Source: Burkholderiaceae bacterium 16
GTDB taxonomy: Bacteria > Pseudomonadota > Gammaproteobacteria > Burkholderiales > Burkholderiaceae
DNA length: 64,000 nucleotides
Assembly: GCA_000955785.1 (NCBI GenBank)
Contig: JYOD01000008.1
Coordinates: 1 to 64,000, forward strand
Direction of reading: 5' to 3'
Shown here: one piece after another, positions 45,195-55,350 of the stretch
Layout: each line of letters opens with the position of its first letter
Position numbering within the stretch: the first letter of the stretch is position 1
The notes under the pieces: model-generated
What the model was told of the DNA's origin: nothing
Database searches by the model: none
What the model saw: the letters and a program-made list of their open reading frames with translations, nothing else
Translations under genes and position numbers: made by a program

Positions 45195-47081
45195 ATGAGG
45201 ATGGATCCAGGGACCCCGCGCACCATGCCTGCCGGCTTTGTCGCCGCCTCCGGGGCAGAGGCGGGGGCGGCGGCCGCGCTGCGCCGCCTGGCGCGTCCGT
45301 TGCTGGCGGCCCTGGCGCTGTCCGCGGGGCCGGCCGCCGCCGCCTACAAGGTCGAGGTGGACGCGCCCAAGGCGATCAAGGAAATCCTGCAAGACCACCT
45401 TGACCTATCACGCTACAGCGCGCGCGACGACATCTCGCCGGACCAGTTCAACTACATGGTCGAGACAGTCGGCGAGCAGGTCCGCCAGTTCACCTCCGCC
45501 GAAGGCTATTTCGATCCGCAGACCACCACCAAGGTGGAAGGCAGCGGCGATGAGCGCACCGTGACCATCACGGTGGACCCTGGCGCGCGCACCGTGGTCC
45601 GTGCGGTCGACGTTAGCGTGAGCGGCCCCGCCGCCACTCAGTCGCCGGAGCAGATTGCCGAAATCCGGGCCAAATGGGGCCTGCCGGTGGGCGACCCGTT
45701 CCGGCAGGCGGACTGGTCCAAGGCCAAGGAAGACGCCTTGGTGGAGCTGCAGAGCCATACCTACTACGGCGCCCGCATGACCGGCTCGCAGGCGCGCATC
45801 GAGCCGGACGAACATGCGGCGGACCTCAGCGCGCGTTTTGCCAGCGGCCCGGCATACCGCATGGGACCGCTGAAGATCAGCGGGTTGCGGCGTTATCCCG
45901 AGCAGATCATCCGCAACGTCAATCCGCTGTACGAGGGCGAGCCGTACCGCGTGGAGCGCTTGCTGGAATTCCAGCGGGCGATCCAGAACCAGCCCTATTT
46001 TTCCAACGTGCAGATCGACCTGGGCCAGCAGGAGTCGACGGATCAGGGCAAGGTGACCGAGGCGGGCACGGCCAGCGACGCCGAGCCAAAGGTCGACATG
46101 AACGCCGACAAGGTCACCGTGCCGGTGTATGTGCGCGTGCGCGAGTATCCCGTCAACCGGCTCTCGAGCGGCGTGGGCTACACCACCGATACCGGCGCCC
46201 AGGTCGAAGGCCGCTATTCCTATTACAACCTGTTCAACCGTGCCTGGGTGTTCGACTCGCAGGCACGCATCGAGCAAAAACGCCAGTACGTTTTCGCGGA
46301 GATGGCCATGCCGCCCGATAGTAGGACGTACCGCAACAGCGTCTACAGCAGCTACGAACGCACCATCGACCTGGAAAGCACCGACCTGACCAGCCTGCGC
46401 ACCGGCCTGAAGCGCTCCCGCTCGCGCGAGAATTACGACACCACCATCTCGCTGGACTATTACTACGACAACCTGCAGCCGTTCGGCGAGCCGAACCAGC
46501 TCAGCCGGGCGCTGGTGCCGGCTTTCGCATGGACGCGGCGCGACGTGGACAACCCGGTGTTCCCGCGCCGCGGCAATGTCATCAACACGCAGGTTGGCGT
46601 GGCGGCCCAGCACGTGCTGAGCGACGAGACCTTCTTCCGCGTCTACGGCCGTATCCGCCAGTACATCCCGGTGGGCAAACGCGACCTGGTGGTGGCCCGG
46701 CTGGAACTGGGCGCCGATATCACCAGAGGCGACGTCACCAAGGTGCCGGCCTCGCTGCGCTTTCGCGCCGGCGGCACCGATTCGATCCGGGGCTACAGCT
46801 ATCAGTCGATCGGCACGCGCGACGGCGCCAGCGTGCTGCCCGCCAAATACCTCGGCACTGCCAGCCTGGAATACCAGTACTGGTTCCTGCCCGACTGGGG
46901 CGCCGCGGTTTTCTGGGACGTGGGGACCGCCACCGACAACCTGACGGGCGTCAAGCTCTACAACGGCGTGGGCATCGGGGCGCGCTGGCGCAGCCCGGTC
47001 GGGCCGGTGCAGCTCGATATCGGCTACGGCATCCAGGAGACGCAGTTCCGCCCGCATATTTCGCTTGGAGTCGCGTTCTGA
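45195..47081 (+). CDS. tamA: TamA-like outer membrane assembly protein (Omp85 family)
   Basis: This protein of about 628 residues has a signal-like segment (LARPLLAALALSAGPAAAAY), POTRA domains in the N-terminal half (HTYYGARMTGSQARIEP and RMGPLKISGLRRYPEQIIRN mark them) and a C-terminal Omp85 barrel with RFRAGGTDSIRGYSYQSIG (RGY loop) and a final aromatic GVAF. Together with TamB it forms an inner-outer membrane module for autotransporter or lipid export. The start is uncertain: ATG 45195, ATG 45228 or a TTG at 45174. It is followed by tamB after 64 bp. Confidence 0.9.
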   Translation: MRMDPGTPRTMPAGFVAASGAEAGAAAALRRLARPLLAALALSAGPAAAAYKVEVDAPKAIKEILQDHLDLSRYSARDDISPDQFNYMVETVGEQVRQFTSAEGYFDPQTTTKVEGSGDERTVTITVDPGARTVVRAVDVSVSGPAATQSPEQIAEIRAKWGLPVGDPFRQADWSKAKEDALVELQSHTYYGARMTGSQARIEPDEHAADLSARFASGPAYRMGPLKISGLRRYPEQIIRNVNPLYEGEPYRVERLLEFQRAIQNQPYFSNVQIDLGQQESTDQGKVTEAGTASDAEPKVDMNADKVTVPVYVRVREYPVNRLSSGVGYTTDTGAQVEGRYSYYNLFNRAWVFDSQARIEQKRQYVFAEMAMPPDSRTYRNSVYSSYERTIDLESTDLTSLRTGLKRSRSRENYDTTISLDYYYDNLQPFGEPNQLSRALVPAFAWTRRDVDNPVFPRRGNVINTQVGVAAQHVLSDETFFRVYGRIRQYIPVGKRDLVVARLELGADITRGDVTKVPASLRFRAGGTDSIRGYSYQSIGTRDGASVLPAKYLGTASLEYQYWFLPDWGAAVFWDVGTATDNLTGVKLYNGVGIGARWRSPVGPVQLDIGYGIQETQFRPHISLGVAF

Positions 47082-47145
47082 TGGCGATGCGACCCTGCCG
47101 GCAGGCCGGCGCCTTCCATCCACGCAGCCGCAAGGCGTTTGCCGC

Positions 47146-50100
47146 ATGAGCATCCCCGACATGCCTCCCGTTCCCGCCCGCGATGCCGGCGCACCCGGAC
47201 CGGCGCGTCCGCGCCGGGCGCGCGTCTGGCGCTGGCTGGCGTGGCTGGTGGTGGTGTTGCTCGTGCTGCTGCTGGCGGCGCTGTCGGCCGTGGCGCTGGC
47301 CCTGCGCACCGAGGCGGGCACGCGCCAGCTGTGGTCAATGGCCACGCGGCTGTCCGCCGGCGCCTTGTCCGGCAAGCTGGAGGGCGGCACGGTGGCCCAG
47401 GGCCTGCGCCTGCGCGATGTGGTGTTCGCGAGCGGCGAGACACGCGTGACGGTGGACCGCCTCGATGGCAACTGGTCGTTCAACTGGTCGCCGACCCGTT
47501 TGCATGTCAAATGGCTGCGCATCGGTGCGGTGACGCTGCGTTTGCCCCCGGCGCAGCCCGACAGCGCGCCTGCCACGCTGCCTAAATCGCTCGAGCTGCC
47601 GCTGTCGGTGGACGTGGATACGCTCACCCTGGCACGCCTGGCCTTGCTGCAGGGGCCGCCGGCCACGCCCAGCGAGATGGTGTTTGCCGACCTGGCGGGT
47701 TCGCTGCATTCCGACGGGCAGCACCATCGCGCCAGCGTGGAACACCTGGTCACGCCGTACGGCAAGCTCGCTGCCAATGCGCAGATCGCCGGCCAGGCGC
47801 CTTTCGCATTGACCGGCGCGGCCCTGCTGGAGGGCAGCTGGGAGAAGGAGTCCTTCAGCATCAGTGCCAGTATGCGTGGCTCGCTCGCCGCCCTGCGCGC
47901 GGAAGTCGAGGCCAGCGGCGATCGAATGCGCGGCCGCGCCGGGGCCGACCTGACGCCGTTCGGCAAGGTGCCGTTCACCCATGTGGTGGTCAACGGCGAG
48001 CACATCAATCCGCGCCTGTTCAGCGCTTCGGCGCCGCAAGCCAACCTGTCCGTGCAGGCCGAGTTGCGGCCGGTGGACGGGGCGGGCGCACCGGCACCGG
48101 CAGCGGCAGCGGCGGCATCCTCGCCGGCGGCTGCCAGCGCCCCGGTTGCAACGGCATCGGCGGTTCCCGCCTCCGCCGCCAGCGCAAAGCCGGCCAGCGC
48201 CACCGACGAGGCGCCGCTGCGGGTAGCGGGCGACGTGCGCATCGTCAACCATGACGCCGGCAAGCTCGACGCCGAGCGCCTGCCGGTGGAATCGGTGCAG
48301 GGGCACATCGAGGTCAGCGAGACGGCACAGACGGTGCGCGACCTGCGCGTGGCACTGGCCGGCGGCGGCGAGATCCGTGGCGGCGGCGCGCTGCACGAGG
48401 GCCGCGGCGGCTTTGACCTCGACGTGCGCAACCTCGACCCGCAAGCCCTCTATGGCAGCCTGAAGCGCGTGCGTTTGTCCGGCCCGGTGATCCTGCGGCT
48501 GGAGCCCGGCCGCCAGAGCGCGGCGCTGGACCTTGCCGGCGGCGAGTTCAAGCTGTTCGCCGATGCGCGCCTGGACGCCGAGGCAGTGACGCTGACCGCG
48601 CTGCGCGCCGGCATCGGGTCGGGCACGCTCAACGCCGAGGGCAAGCTTTCGCTCAAGGACGAGCAGCCCTTCAGCTTCAAGGGCAAGCTCACCAATTTCG
48701 ACCCAGCGCGCGTCGCCACGGTGGCGCCCGGCCGCATCAATGCCGACTTCACTGCCAGCGGGACACTCGCGCCGGAGCTGCGCGTGGGGCTCGATTTCTC
48801 GGTGCGCGACAGCGTCTATGCCGGGCTGCCGATGCGCGGCGAGGGCAAGCTGCGCCTGGCCGGCGAGCGCCTGCTGGCGAGCCAGGCCACGATTGACATG
48901 GCCGGCAACCAGGCCCGGCTCAGCGGCAGCTTCGGCGCGCGCGGCGACCGCCTGAAGCTGCATGTGGACGCACCCCAGCTCGAGCGGCTCAAGTTCGGCG
49001 TGGCCGGCGTGCTCAAGCTCGATGCCGACATCACCGGCACCCTGGCGCGGCCGGAAATCGTGGGCACCTATAGCGCCCAGTCGCTGGTGGTGGGCCCGCA
49101 CCATGTCGCCAGCGCCAGCGGCAGCGCGGAGCTGCGCGGGGGGCTGGATGGCACGCTCGCGCTGCAACTGAACGCGCGCGACTATCGCGGCCCGGTTGCC
49201 ACGCTGCGCACGCTCGACGTGACGCTCAGCGGCACCCAGGCCAGGCACAGCTTTGAGCTGAAGACGGCCGGCACGCTGCACGACAAGCCGATGCAGCTGA
49301 CCCTGGCGGGGCAGGGTGCCTGGCAGGGCCAGGCCGGCTGGAACGGCACCATCCGCACCCTGGAAGAACGCGGCACCGTCAATGTGCGGCTGATAGCGCC
49401 TGCACAGCTGCTGGTGGCCGACCAGCATGTGCGGCTGGGCGCCGCCGGCCTGCAGTTCGAGCGCGCCCGCGTCAATGTGGACAGTTTCGAGTTCGATCAT
49501 GGCCGCATCCGCACACAGGGCAACCTCGACGGCTTGCAGGTGGCAAACCTGCTGCGGCTGGCCGAGGCGCTCAGCGGCGAGGCGCCGCCGGTGCGCTCGG
49601 ACCTGGTGCTGGACGGGCGCTGGAACATCACGTTGGCCGAGACCGCCTCCGGCTTCGCCGAGTTGCGCCGCCGCAGCGGCGATGTCTCCGTGAGCGCGGG
49701 TCGGGGCTTCACCACCCTGGGACTTGGCGAGAGCGCGCTGCGCGCCGAGTTTGCCGGCAGCCGCGTCAACCTGCGCGGCGGTGTCGAAGCCGCGCGCCTC
49801 GGCAAGCTGGTGGTGGACGCGTCCGTCGGACTGCTCCAGGACCAGGGCTTGATGACGGTGACGCCGGCTTCCGCGCTGGCGGGCAAGGTGTCGCTGGATG
49901 TGCCGAAGATCAAGACGCTGGAAGCGTTCACCGGGCCGCAATACGCGTTCGATGGCAAGCTGGCGGCCACCCTGCAGCTTGCCGGCACAGTCGGCAACCC
50001 GTTGCTCACCGGCAATATCGACGGCAGTGGCATCGCTATCACGCTGTATGACCTGGGCATCCGCCTGACCGACGGCGTCGTGCGCGTGGTGCTCGACCAG

Positions 50101-51318
50101 AACGCCATTGAGCTCAAGCAGGTGGAATTCCGCGGCGGCGACGGCAAGATCGTGGCCACCGGCAACGTGAAGCTGGGCGAGACCGATCCCAACCTGGCGG
50201 GGAAGATCGTGGCCGACAAGCTCCAGATCTTCGCCAGCCCCGAGCGCACCCTGATCGTTTCCGGCGATGCCAGCATCGTCAACGAGAACCGCCAGATCGT
50301 GATCCGCGGCAAGTTCCGCGTGGACCGCGGCCTGTTCGACCTGCCCAAGGCCGGTGCCCCGGAGCTGGGCGACGACGTGGTGGTGGTGCGCCGTCGCGAC
50401 CAGCGCGAGATCAAGACCGCCGCTACACCTGTGCCGGAAACCGCGCCGGCCAGCCGCTTCAGCCCGCTGATCGATCTCACGCTCGACCTGGGGGACAACT
50501 TCCGCTTCCGCGGGGCCGGCGCGGACCTGCGCCTGGGCGGCCAGCTCGGCATCAAGAGCGCGCCGCTGACCCCGCTGCGCGCCACCGGCACCATTCGCGT
50601 GACCGACGGCACCTATGAAGCCTTCGGGCGCAAGCTGAACATCGAGCGCGGCATCGTCAATTTCAACGGTCCGGTGGACAATCCCAACATCAATATCCGC
50701 GCCATGCGCCGCAACCAGGAGGTGGAGGCCGGCGTGGAGGTGACCGGCACGGTGCGCCTGCCGCGCGTCAGGCTGGTGTCGGAGCCGAATGTGCCGGAGG
50801 AGGATAAGCTGTCATGGCTGATGTTCGGTTATGGCGCTGAATCCGCCGCCGCCGGACAGCAGAAGCAGCTCGGTGGCGCGGCCCTGGGCGGCGCGGCGCT
50901 GGGTATGATCGGCGGGCGCGCCGGCAAGGGGATCGTGCAGCATTTCGGCATCGACGAGTTTTCCATCGGCCCGAGTACCGCGGGCCTTAACGACCAGCAG
51001 GTGGTAAGCGTGGGCAAGGCCGTGACCGAGCAGATCTCGGTGGGCTATGAGCAGAGCCTGACCAGTGCTTCCAGCGTGTTCAAGCTGACCTGGGCATTCT
51101 CGCGGCGCTGGTCGCTGGTTGCCAAGGGAGGTTCGATCAGTGGCCTCTCCCTGTTGTTCAACCGCCGCTTTGACAGTTGGGGCAATCTGTTCACCGGCGC
51201 GGGCGGCCGCGCCAGATCCGAAGGGAGCCAGACCGATGGCAGCAACGAAATCCACAGCAAAACCGGCGACGATGCACCCCGCGGTGCCGCCTCGGATGCG
51301 GCGCCTGCGCGGCCCTGA
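47146..51318 (+). CDS. tamB: TamB-like translocation and assembly module protein
   Basis: This 1390-residue protein has one N-terminal membrane helix (residues 28-52, WLAWLVVVLLVLLLAALSAV) and a long repetitive beta-rich periplasmic body. Its DUF490 C-terminus carries RATGTIRVTDGTYEAFGRKL, NFNGPVDNPNINIRAMR and EEDKLSWLMFG, all typical of TamB. Residues 330-380 form an alanine/proline/serine-rich linker. TamB spans the periplasm as a beta-groove and moves lipids or proteins to TamA. It is longer than E. coli TamB (about 1260). Start at 47146 is chosen for MSIPDMPPVP before the helix. Confidence 0.93.
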   Translation: MSIPDMPPVPARDAGAPGPARPRRARVWRWLAWLVVVLLVLLLAALSAVALALRTEAGTRQLWSMATRLSAGALSGKLEGGTVAQGLRLRDVVFASGETRVTVDRLDGNWSFNWSPTRLHVKWLRIGAVTLRLPPAQPDSAPATLPKSLELPLSVDVDTLTLARLALLQGPPATPSEMVFADLAGSLHSDGQHHRASVEHLVTPYGKLAANAQIAGQAPFALTGAALLEGSWEKESFSISASMRGSLAALRAEVEASGDRMRGRAGADLTPFGKVPFTHVVVNGEHINPRLFSASAPQANLSVQAELRPVDGAGAPAPAAAAAASSPAAASAPVATASAVPASAASAKPASATDEAPLRVAGDVRIVNHDAGKLDAERLPVESVQGHIEVSETAQTVRDLRVALAGGGEIRGGGALHEGRGGFDLDVRNLDPQALYGSLKRVRLSGPVILRLEPGRQSAALDLAGGEFKLFADARLDAEAVTLTALRAGIGSGTLNAEGKLSLKDEQPFSFKGKLTNFDPARVATVAPGRINADFTASGTLAPELRVGLDFSVRDSVYAGLPMRGEGKLRLAGERLLASQATIDMAGNQARLSGSFGARGDRLKLHVDAPQLERLKFGVAGVLKLDADITGTLARPEIVGTYSAQSLVVGPHHVASASGSAELRGGLDGTLALQLNARDYRGPVATLRTLDVTLSGTQARHSFELKTAGTLHDKPMQLTLAGQGAWQGQAGWNGTIRTLEERGTVNVRLIAPAQLLVADQHVRLGAAGLQFERARVNVDSFEFDHGRIRTQGNLDGLQVANLLRLAEALSGEAPPVRSDLVLDGRWNITLAETASGFAELRRRSGDVSVSAGRGFTTLGLGESALRAEFAGSRVNLRGGVEAARLGKLVVDASVGLLQDQGLMTVTPASALAGKVSLDVPKIKTLEAFTGPQYAFDGKLAATLQLAGTVGNPLLTGNIDGSGIAITLYDLGIRLTDGVVRVVLDQNAIELKQVEFRGGDGKIVATGNVKLGETDPNLAGKIVADKLQIFASPERTLIVSGDASIVNENRQIVIRGKFRVDRGLFDLPKAGAPELGDDVVVVRRRDQREIKTAATPVPETAPASRFSPLIDLTLDLGDNFRFRGAGADLRLGGQLGIKSAPLTPLRATGTIRVTDGTYEAFGRKLNIERGIVNFNGPVDNPNINIRAMRRNQEVEAGVEVTGTVRLPRVRLVSEPNVPEEDKLSWLMFGYGAESAAAGQQKQLGGAALGGAALGMIGGRAGKGIVQHFGIDEFSIGPSTAGLNDQQVVSVGKAVTEQISVGYEQSLTSASSVFKLTWAFSRRWSLVAKGGSISGLSLLFNRRFDSWGNLFTGAGGRARSEGSQTDGSNEIHSKTGDDAPRGAASDAAPARP

Positions 51319-51925
51319 GGGGCAACGCTATCGCCTCCCTTCAGATACTGCCGCGTCGTACCGACGCCTTGCCGCCATGGGACTGATTTCCTCCGTGCTT
51401 GCCCTGTTCGGGTGCGACCAGCAGAAGGTCGACGAAGCGATGAAGAAGGCGGGCGATACCGCGCGCTCTACCTGGAACTCGGTCAAGCCCGATAGCCAGC
51501 TGTTCAAGGGCATCGTGGTGGGCGAGTCGGGCGAGGAGGACGTGCGGCACCAGGCCGGGCGCCCGGAGATAGTCTGGGAAGAGGATGGGGGCGGGCGCCG
51601 CCTCGAATACCCGCGCGGGCCGGAGGGCGGCACTACCTGGATGGTGACGATCGGCGCAGACGGCAAGGTGAGCGCCATCGAGCAGGTGCTGACCGCGGAA
51701 AACTTCGCGCGCGTGCGCGCCGGAATGAGCCGCGACGACATTCGCCGCCTGCTGGGCAAGCCCACCAAGGTGGAAGCCTTCGCGCTCAAGAAGGAGGAGG
51801 TCTGGGGTTATCGCTGGTGGGAAAGCTCGCAGGAGAAGGCCTTCTTCAACGTGCATTTCAATGCCGACGGCAAGGTAACCCACACCTCGCGCAGCGACGA
51901 TCCCTCCAAGATGCAGGGCGGCTAG
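51296..51925 (+). CDS. BamE/SmpA-like lipoprotein
   Basis: This protein of about 209 residues has a short hydrophobic stretch with lipobox-like VLALFGC and then a BamE-like domain: RVRAGMSRDDIRRLLGKPTKVE and EKAFFNVHFNADGKVTHTSR. BamE/SmpA proteins are small outer membrane lipoproteins of the BAM complex. The start is uncertain: ATG 51377 puts the hydrophobic segment first but without a charged n-region, while ATG 51296, which overlaps tamB by 23 bp, supplies arginines. The cluster tamA-tamB-bamE-like suggests a role in envelope assembly with the TAM complex. Confidence 0.72.
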   Translation: MRRLRGPEGQRYRLPSDTAASYRRLAAMGLISSVLALFGCDQQKVDEAMKKAGDTARSTWNSVKPDSQLFKGIVVGESGEEDVRHQAGRPEIVWEEDGGGRRLEYPRGPEGGTTWMVTIGADGKVSAIEQVLTAENFARVRAGMSRDDIRRLLGKPTKVEAFALKKEEVWGYRWWESSQEKAFFNVHFNADGKVTHTSRSDDPSKMQGG

Positions 51926-52029
51926 CCCACTATGGGCAGCGGGGCTTGCTGGCGGCGCGGCGTCAATCGACGCCAGCGCCGTTGCGGTATTGGCGGATCA
52001 GCGCGGGCGCGCCTCACCGCCTCGGTACA

Positions 52030-54099
52030 TCAGCGGATACGCATGCCCGGGACCGCGCCTTCGTGCGGCTCCAGGATCCAGAGCCCGGGCGTGGCCTTCT
52101 CGTCCGCCGCGGAAGCGGCCAGCACCATGCCTTCGGACAGGCCGAACTTCATCTTGCGCGGCGCCAGGTTGGCCACCATCACCGTGAGCTTGCCCACCAG
52201 CTGTTCGGGCGTGTAGGCCGACTGGATGCCGGAGAAGACGTTGCGCGTCTTGCCTTCGCCCAGGTCCAGCGTCAGCTGCAGCAGCTTGTTCGAGCCTTCC
52301 ACCTTCTGGCAAGTCACGATTTTCGCGACACGCAGGTCGATCTTGGCGAAGTCGTCGATGGTGATGGTCTCGGCGATCGGCTCGATCGAGGCGGCAGCAG
52401 CGTCCGCCGTGGCGGCGGGGGCGGTGGCTTGCAGCGAATCGCGGTTGGCGGCCAGCAGGGCATCGACCTGCTTGGCATCCACGCGGGTCATCAGGTGCGA
52501 GTACGGCTGCACCGGACGCGAGGCCGACAGTTGCTTGTCGATGCCGCGCCAGTCCAGCGGCTCGATATTGAGGAAGCGCTCAACGCCCGCGGCCATCAGC
52601 GGCACCACCGGCTTGAGATAGACGGTGAGCAGGCGGAAGGCTTCCAGCGAGACCGAGCAGGCGGCGTGCAGGGCGGCGCGCCTGGCTTCGTCCTTGGCCA
52701 GTTCCCACGGCTTCTCGGTGTCGACGAAGGCGTTTACCGCATCGGTGAGTTCCATCACCAGGCGCAGCGCCTTGCTGTACTCGCGGCCTTCATAGAAGTG
52801 CGCCACCTGCGGCGCGGCTTCGCGCAGTTGCTTGAGCAGCGGATGGGCCAGCGCGGCCTCGTCCACCACGCCATCGAAGCGCTTGACCAGGAAGCCGGCG
52901 GCGCGGCTGGCGATATTCACGTACTTGCCGATCAGGTCGCTGTTCACGCGTGCGATGAAGTCGTCGAGGTTGAGGTCGAGGTCTTCCATGCTGGCGTTGA
53001 GCTTGGCGGCGAAGTAGTAGCGCAGCCACTCCGGGTTCATGCCGGTATCGACGTAGCTCTGCGCGGTGATGAAGGTGCCGCGCGACTTGCTCATCTTGGC
53101 GCCGTCGACCGTCAGGAAGCCGTGCGCGAACACGTTGGTGGGCGTGCGGTAGCCCGAGAAACGCAGCATGGCCGGCCAGAACAGCGTGTGGAAATACAGG
53201 ATGTCCTTGCCGATGAAGTGGTACTGCTCGGCGGTGGAATGCGGGCCCACCCAGGCGTCGAAATCGATGCCCTTCTTCTCGGCCAGGTTCTTGAAGCTGG
53301 CGTAGTAGCCGATTGGCGCATCCAGCCACACGTAGAAGTACTTGCCGGGCGCACCGGGAATCTCGAAGCCGAAGTACGGCGCGTCACGCGAGATGTCCCA
53401 GTCCGACAGCGTCGAGGCCTCGCCTTCGGCGCCCAGCCATTCCTGCATCTTGTTGGCAGCTTCCGGCTGGGCCAGGTCGGCCACCCACTCGCGCAGGAAG
53501 GTTTCGCAGCGCGGGTCGGAGAGCTTGAAGAAATAATGGGCGGAGGACTTGCGCACCGGCGTGGCGCCGGACACCACCGAATACGGGTTCTTCAGGTCGG
53601 TGGGCACGTAGGTGGTGCCGCAGACCTCGCAGGAGTCGCCGTACTGGTCCTTGGCGCCGCACTTCGGGCACTCGCCCTTGATGAAGCGGTCCGGCAGGAA
53701 CATGTTCTTGACGGGGTCGTAGAACTGCTCGACCTCGCGCTCGGCGATCAGGTCTTCGGCCTTCAGCGCCAGGTAGATCTTCTCGGAGAGCTGCTTGTTC
53801 TCGTCGGAGTCGGTGCTGTAGTAGTTGTCGAACGACACCATGAAGCTGTCGAAATCACGCTTGTGCTCGGTCCACACGCGGTCGATCAGCTGCTTGGGGG
53901 TGATGCCTTCCTTTTCGGCCCGTAGCATCACCGGGGTGCCGTGCGTGTCGTCCGCGCCGACGTAGTACACCTCATTGCCCATCATGCGCTGGAAGCGCAC
54001 CCAGATGTCGGTCTGGATGTACTCCACCAGGTGGCCGATATGGATCTGGCCGTTGGCGTATGGCAGGGCAGATGTGACGAGGATGCGACGTGCGGTCAT
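52030..54099 (-). CDS. metG: Methionyl-tRNA synthetase
   Basis: This 689-residue enzyme charges tRNA-Met. Class I signatures are visible: [13 protein letters not shown] (HIGH at 20-23) and KMSKS at 335-339. A zinc knuckle [19 protein letters not shown] lies in the CP domain, and a C-terminal EMAP/tRNA-binding domain ([19 protein letters not shown]) follows. Length and domain order match the long MetG form. It lies on the minus strand downstream of the OmpA-type lipoprotein gene. Confidence 0.97.
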   Translation of the reverse strand: MTARRILVTSALPYANGQIHIGHLVEYIQTDIWVRFQRMMGNEVYYVGADDTHGTPVMLRAEKEGITPKQLIDRVWTEHKRDFDSFMVSFDNYYSTDSDENKQLSEKIYLALKAEDLIAEREVEQFYDPVKNMFLPDRFIKGECPKCGAKDQYGDSCEVCGTTYVPTDLKNPYSVVSGATPVRKSSAHYFFKLSDPRCETFLREWVADLAQPEAANKMQEWLGAEGEASTLSDWDISRDAPYFGFEIPGAPGKYFYVWLDAPIGYYASFKNLAEKKGIDFDAWVGPHSTAEQYHFIGKDILYFHTLFWPAMLRFSGYRTPTNVFAHGFLTVDGAKMSKSRGTFITAQSYVDTGMNPEWLRYYFAAKLNASMEDLDLNLDDFIARVNSDLIGKYVNIASRAAGFLVKRFDGVVDEAALAHPLLKQLREAAPQVAHFYEGREYSKALRLVMELTDAVNAFVDTEKPWELAKDEARRAALHAACSVSLEAFRLLTVYLKPVVPLMAAGVERFLNIEPLDWRGIDKQLSASRPVQPYSHLMTRVDAKQVDALLAANRDSLQATAPAATADAAAASIEPIAETITIDDFAKIDLRVAKIVTCQKVEGSNKLLQLTLDLGEGKTRNVFSGIQSAYTPEQLVGKLTVMVANLAPRKMKFGLSEGMVLAASAADEKATPGLWILEPHEGAVPGMRIR

Positions 54100-54280
54100 G
54101 GAAAAATTGCCGGTCAGGAGGGGGTTGGACAGTAAGGCGGGGGCGCCGCCGCGAGAATCAGGCGGGCACCGTGAGAGGGCTATTCTAGCAAGCGGGGCAG
54201 GCAGCGCGTGCACTCCGGCAGGGCGGAGCGGGAAGAGAGTGTTTTAAGTGCCTAAAAAGTCACTAAAAAATATCTGGGCA

Positions 54281-54306
54281 AAAAAAGCGCCGGTTAGTAC
54301 CGGCGC
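54281..54306 (-). terminator. Terminator after the OmpA-type lipoprotein gene
   Basis: An 8-bp perfect stem (GCGCCGGT/ACCGGCGC) with a 4-base loop is followed on the minus strand by TTTTTTGCCC. It lies 107 bp after the stop of the lipoprotein gene and upstream of metG, so metG must use its own promoter in the 54100-54280 interval. Confidence 0.85.
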
Positions 54307-54412
54307 AGCTTTCCACAACGGAAAAGGAGGAGAAATCAGGTACCGCCCGGGAGGTCAGCCACCCATCGCGAGCCAGCAACGGTGACAAGCGGTACCTGTT
54401 TCTATGACAGCA

Positions 54413-55045
54413 TCATCGCTGAATTGGTTTCAAATAAATTTCGACCCGGCGATTTTGTGCGCGACCCGCCTCAGTGGCGTTGTCCGCCAAGGGCTGGGTT
54501 TGCCCCCGGCCTTCGGCTGCCAGGCGGGTCCGGGCCACGCCGCGGTCACCCAGATAGGTCGCCACGCTCTGCGCGCGGCGCTGCGACAGTTGCATGTTGT
54601 AGCTGGGATTGCCCGTGCTGTCGGTATGGCCGACCACGGTGGCGGAGACGTCCTGTTGCTGGGCAAGGGTCTGCGAGACCTGGTCCAGCACCGAGCGGAA
54701 CGAGGGCTTGATGCTGGCGCTGTCCGTGTCGAAGGTCACCTGGCTCGGGATATTTACCTTCAGCGAGCCATCCGGCTGCTCGGTGATCTGGGTCCCGGTG
54801 CCGGCAGTGTCCTTGTTCAGCTTGCCGCGGATCGCGTTCCAGTTGTAACCCGTAGCTCCGCCGAGAGCCCCGCCTACCGCCGCGCCGACGAGCGTGCCGG
54901 TAGTGTTGCCGCCGATCAGGTTGCCCAGGCCGGCACCGACCGCAGCGCCCACACCGGTTCCGACCGCGGTCTGGGTGCCTTGTTCTGTAGCGCAGCCGGC
55001 GGCAAGAATGGCGACAACGGCAAGGCTGGCAAGCTTGAATTTCAT
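54413..55045 (-). CDS. OmpA-family peptidoglycan-associated lipoprotein with glycine zipper
   Basis: This 210-residue protein has a lipoprotein signal (MKFKLASLAVVAILAAGC, lipid cysteine C18), a glycine-zipper region (GTGVGAAVGAGLGNLIGGNT and AAVGGALGGATG) and a C-terminal OmpA domain (VVGHTDSTGNPSYNMQLSQR). OmpA domains bind peptidoglycan. The YiaD-like architecture suggests an envelope-anchoring lipoprotein. It is monocistronic, with a terminator downstream and a 305-bp gap to the divergent mrp gene. Confidence 0.92.
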   Translation of the reverse strand: MKFKLASLAVVAILAAGCATEQGTQTAVGTGVGAAVGAGLGNLIGGNTTGTLVGAAVGGALGGATGYNWNAIRGKLNKDTAGTGTQITEQPDGSLKVNIPSQVTFDTDSASIKPSFRSVLDQVSQTLAQQQDVSATVVGHTDSTGNPSYNMQLSQRRAQSVATYLGDRGVARTRLAAEGRGQTQPLADNATEAGRAQNRRVEIYLKPIQR

Positions 55046-55350
55046 GCTTTCTCCTTCAGGAAGGATCTTGTTGAGATGATTGTTGAAGTGGTGTGAGCTA
55101 CACCACTAGAAATAACGCGGACGGCACGTGAACACAAGAGCCCGGGCGGTATTCCGCTGGCGTGCGTTCCAGGCGCACTACAATATGGAGATGAAGCCGG
55201 GTGCACAAGCCTGTTGCTGTGACAGTTGTAAGTGCGTGTAATTCCACGCCCGCGTGAGGGGCTTGTCGTCCGCGCGCCACCCGCAGCCTGCGCTTCGCTC
55301 ATACTTTGATACAGTACGCGCCTTCCCCATATTCAGTAGCGGAGATTGTC
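55046..55350. other. Divergent promoter region, OmpA lipoprotein and mrp
   Basis: This 305-bp gap holds the promoters of two divergent genes. A TACAAT sequence near 55179 and TGATACAGT near 55308 could be -10 elements. No gene, riboswitch or long repeat was recognised. Confidence 0.4.

Noticed and set aside
45408..48431. Very long antisense open frame (about 1000 residues) over tamA and tamB
   Set aside because: Protein has no recognisable domain and repeats of GC-biased residues; it is a shadow of the well-supported tam genes on the plus strand.
47335..49941. 868-residue antisense frame over tamB
   Set aside because: Arises from codon bias opposite tamB; no homology signal seen.
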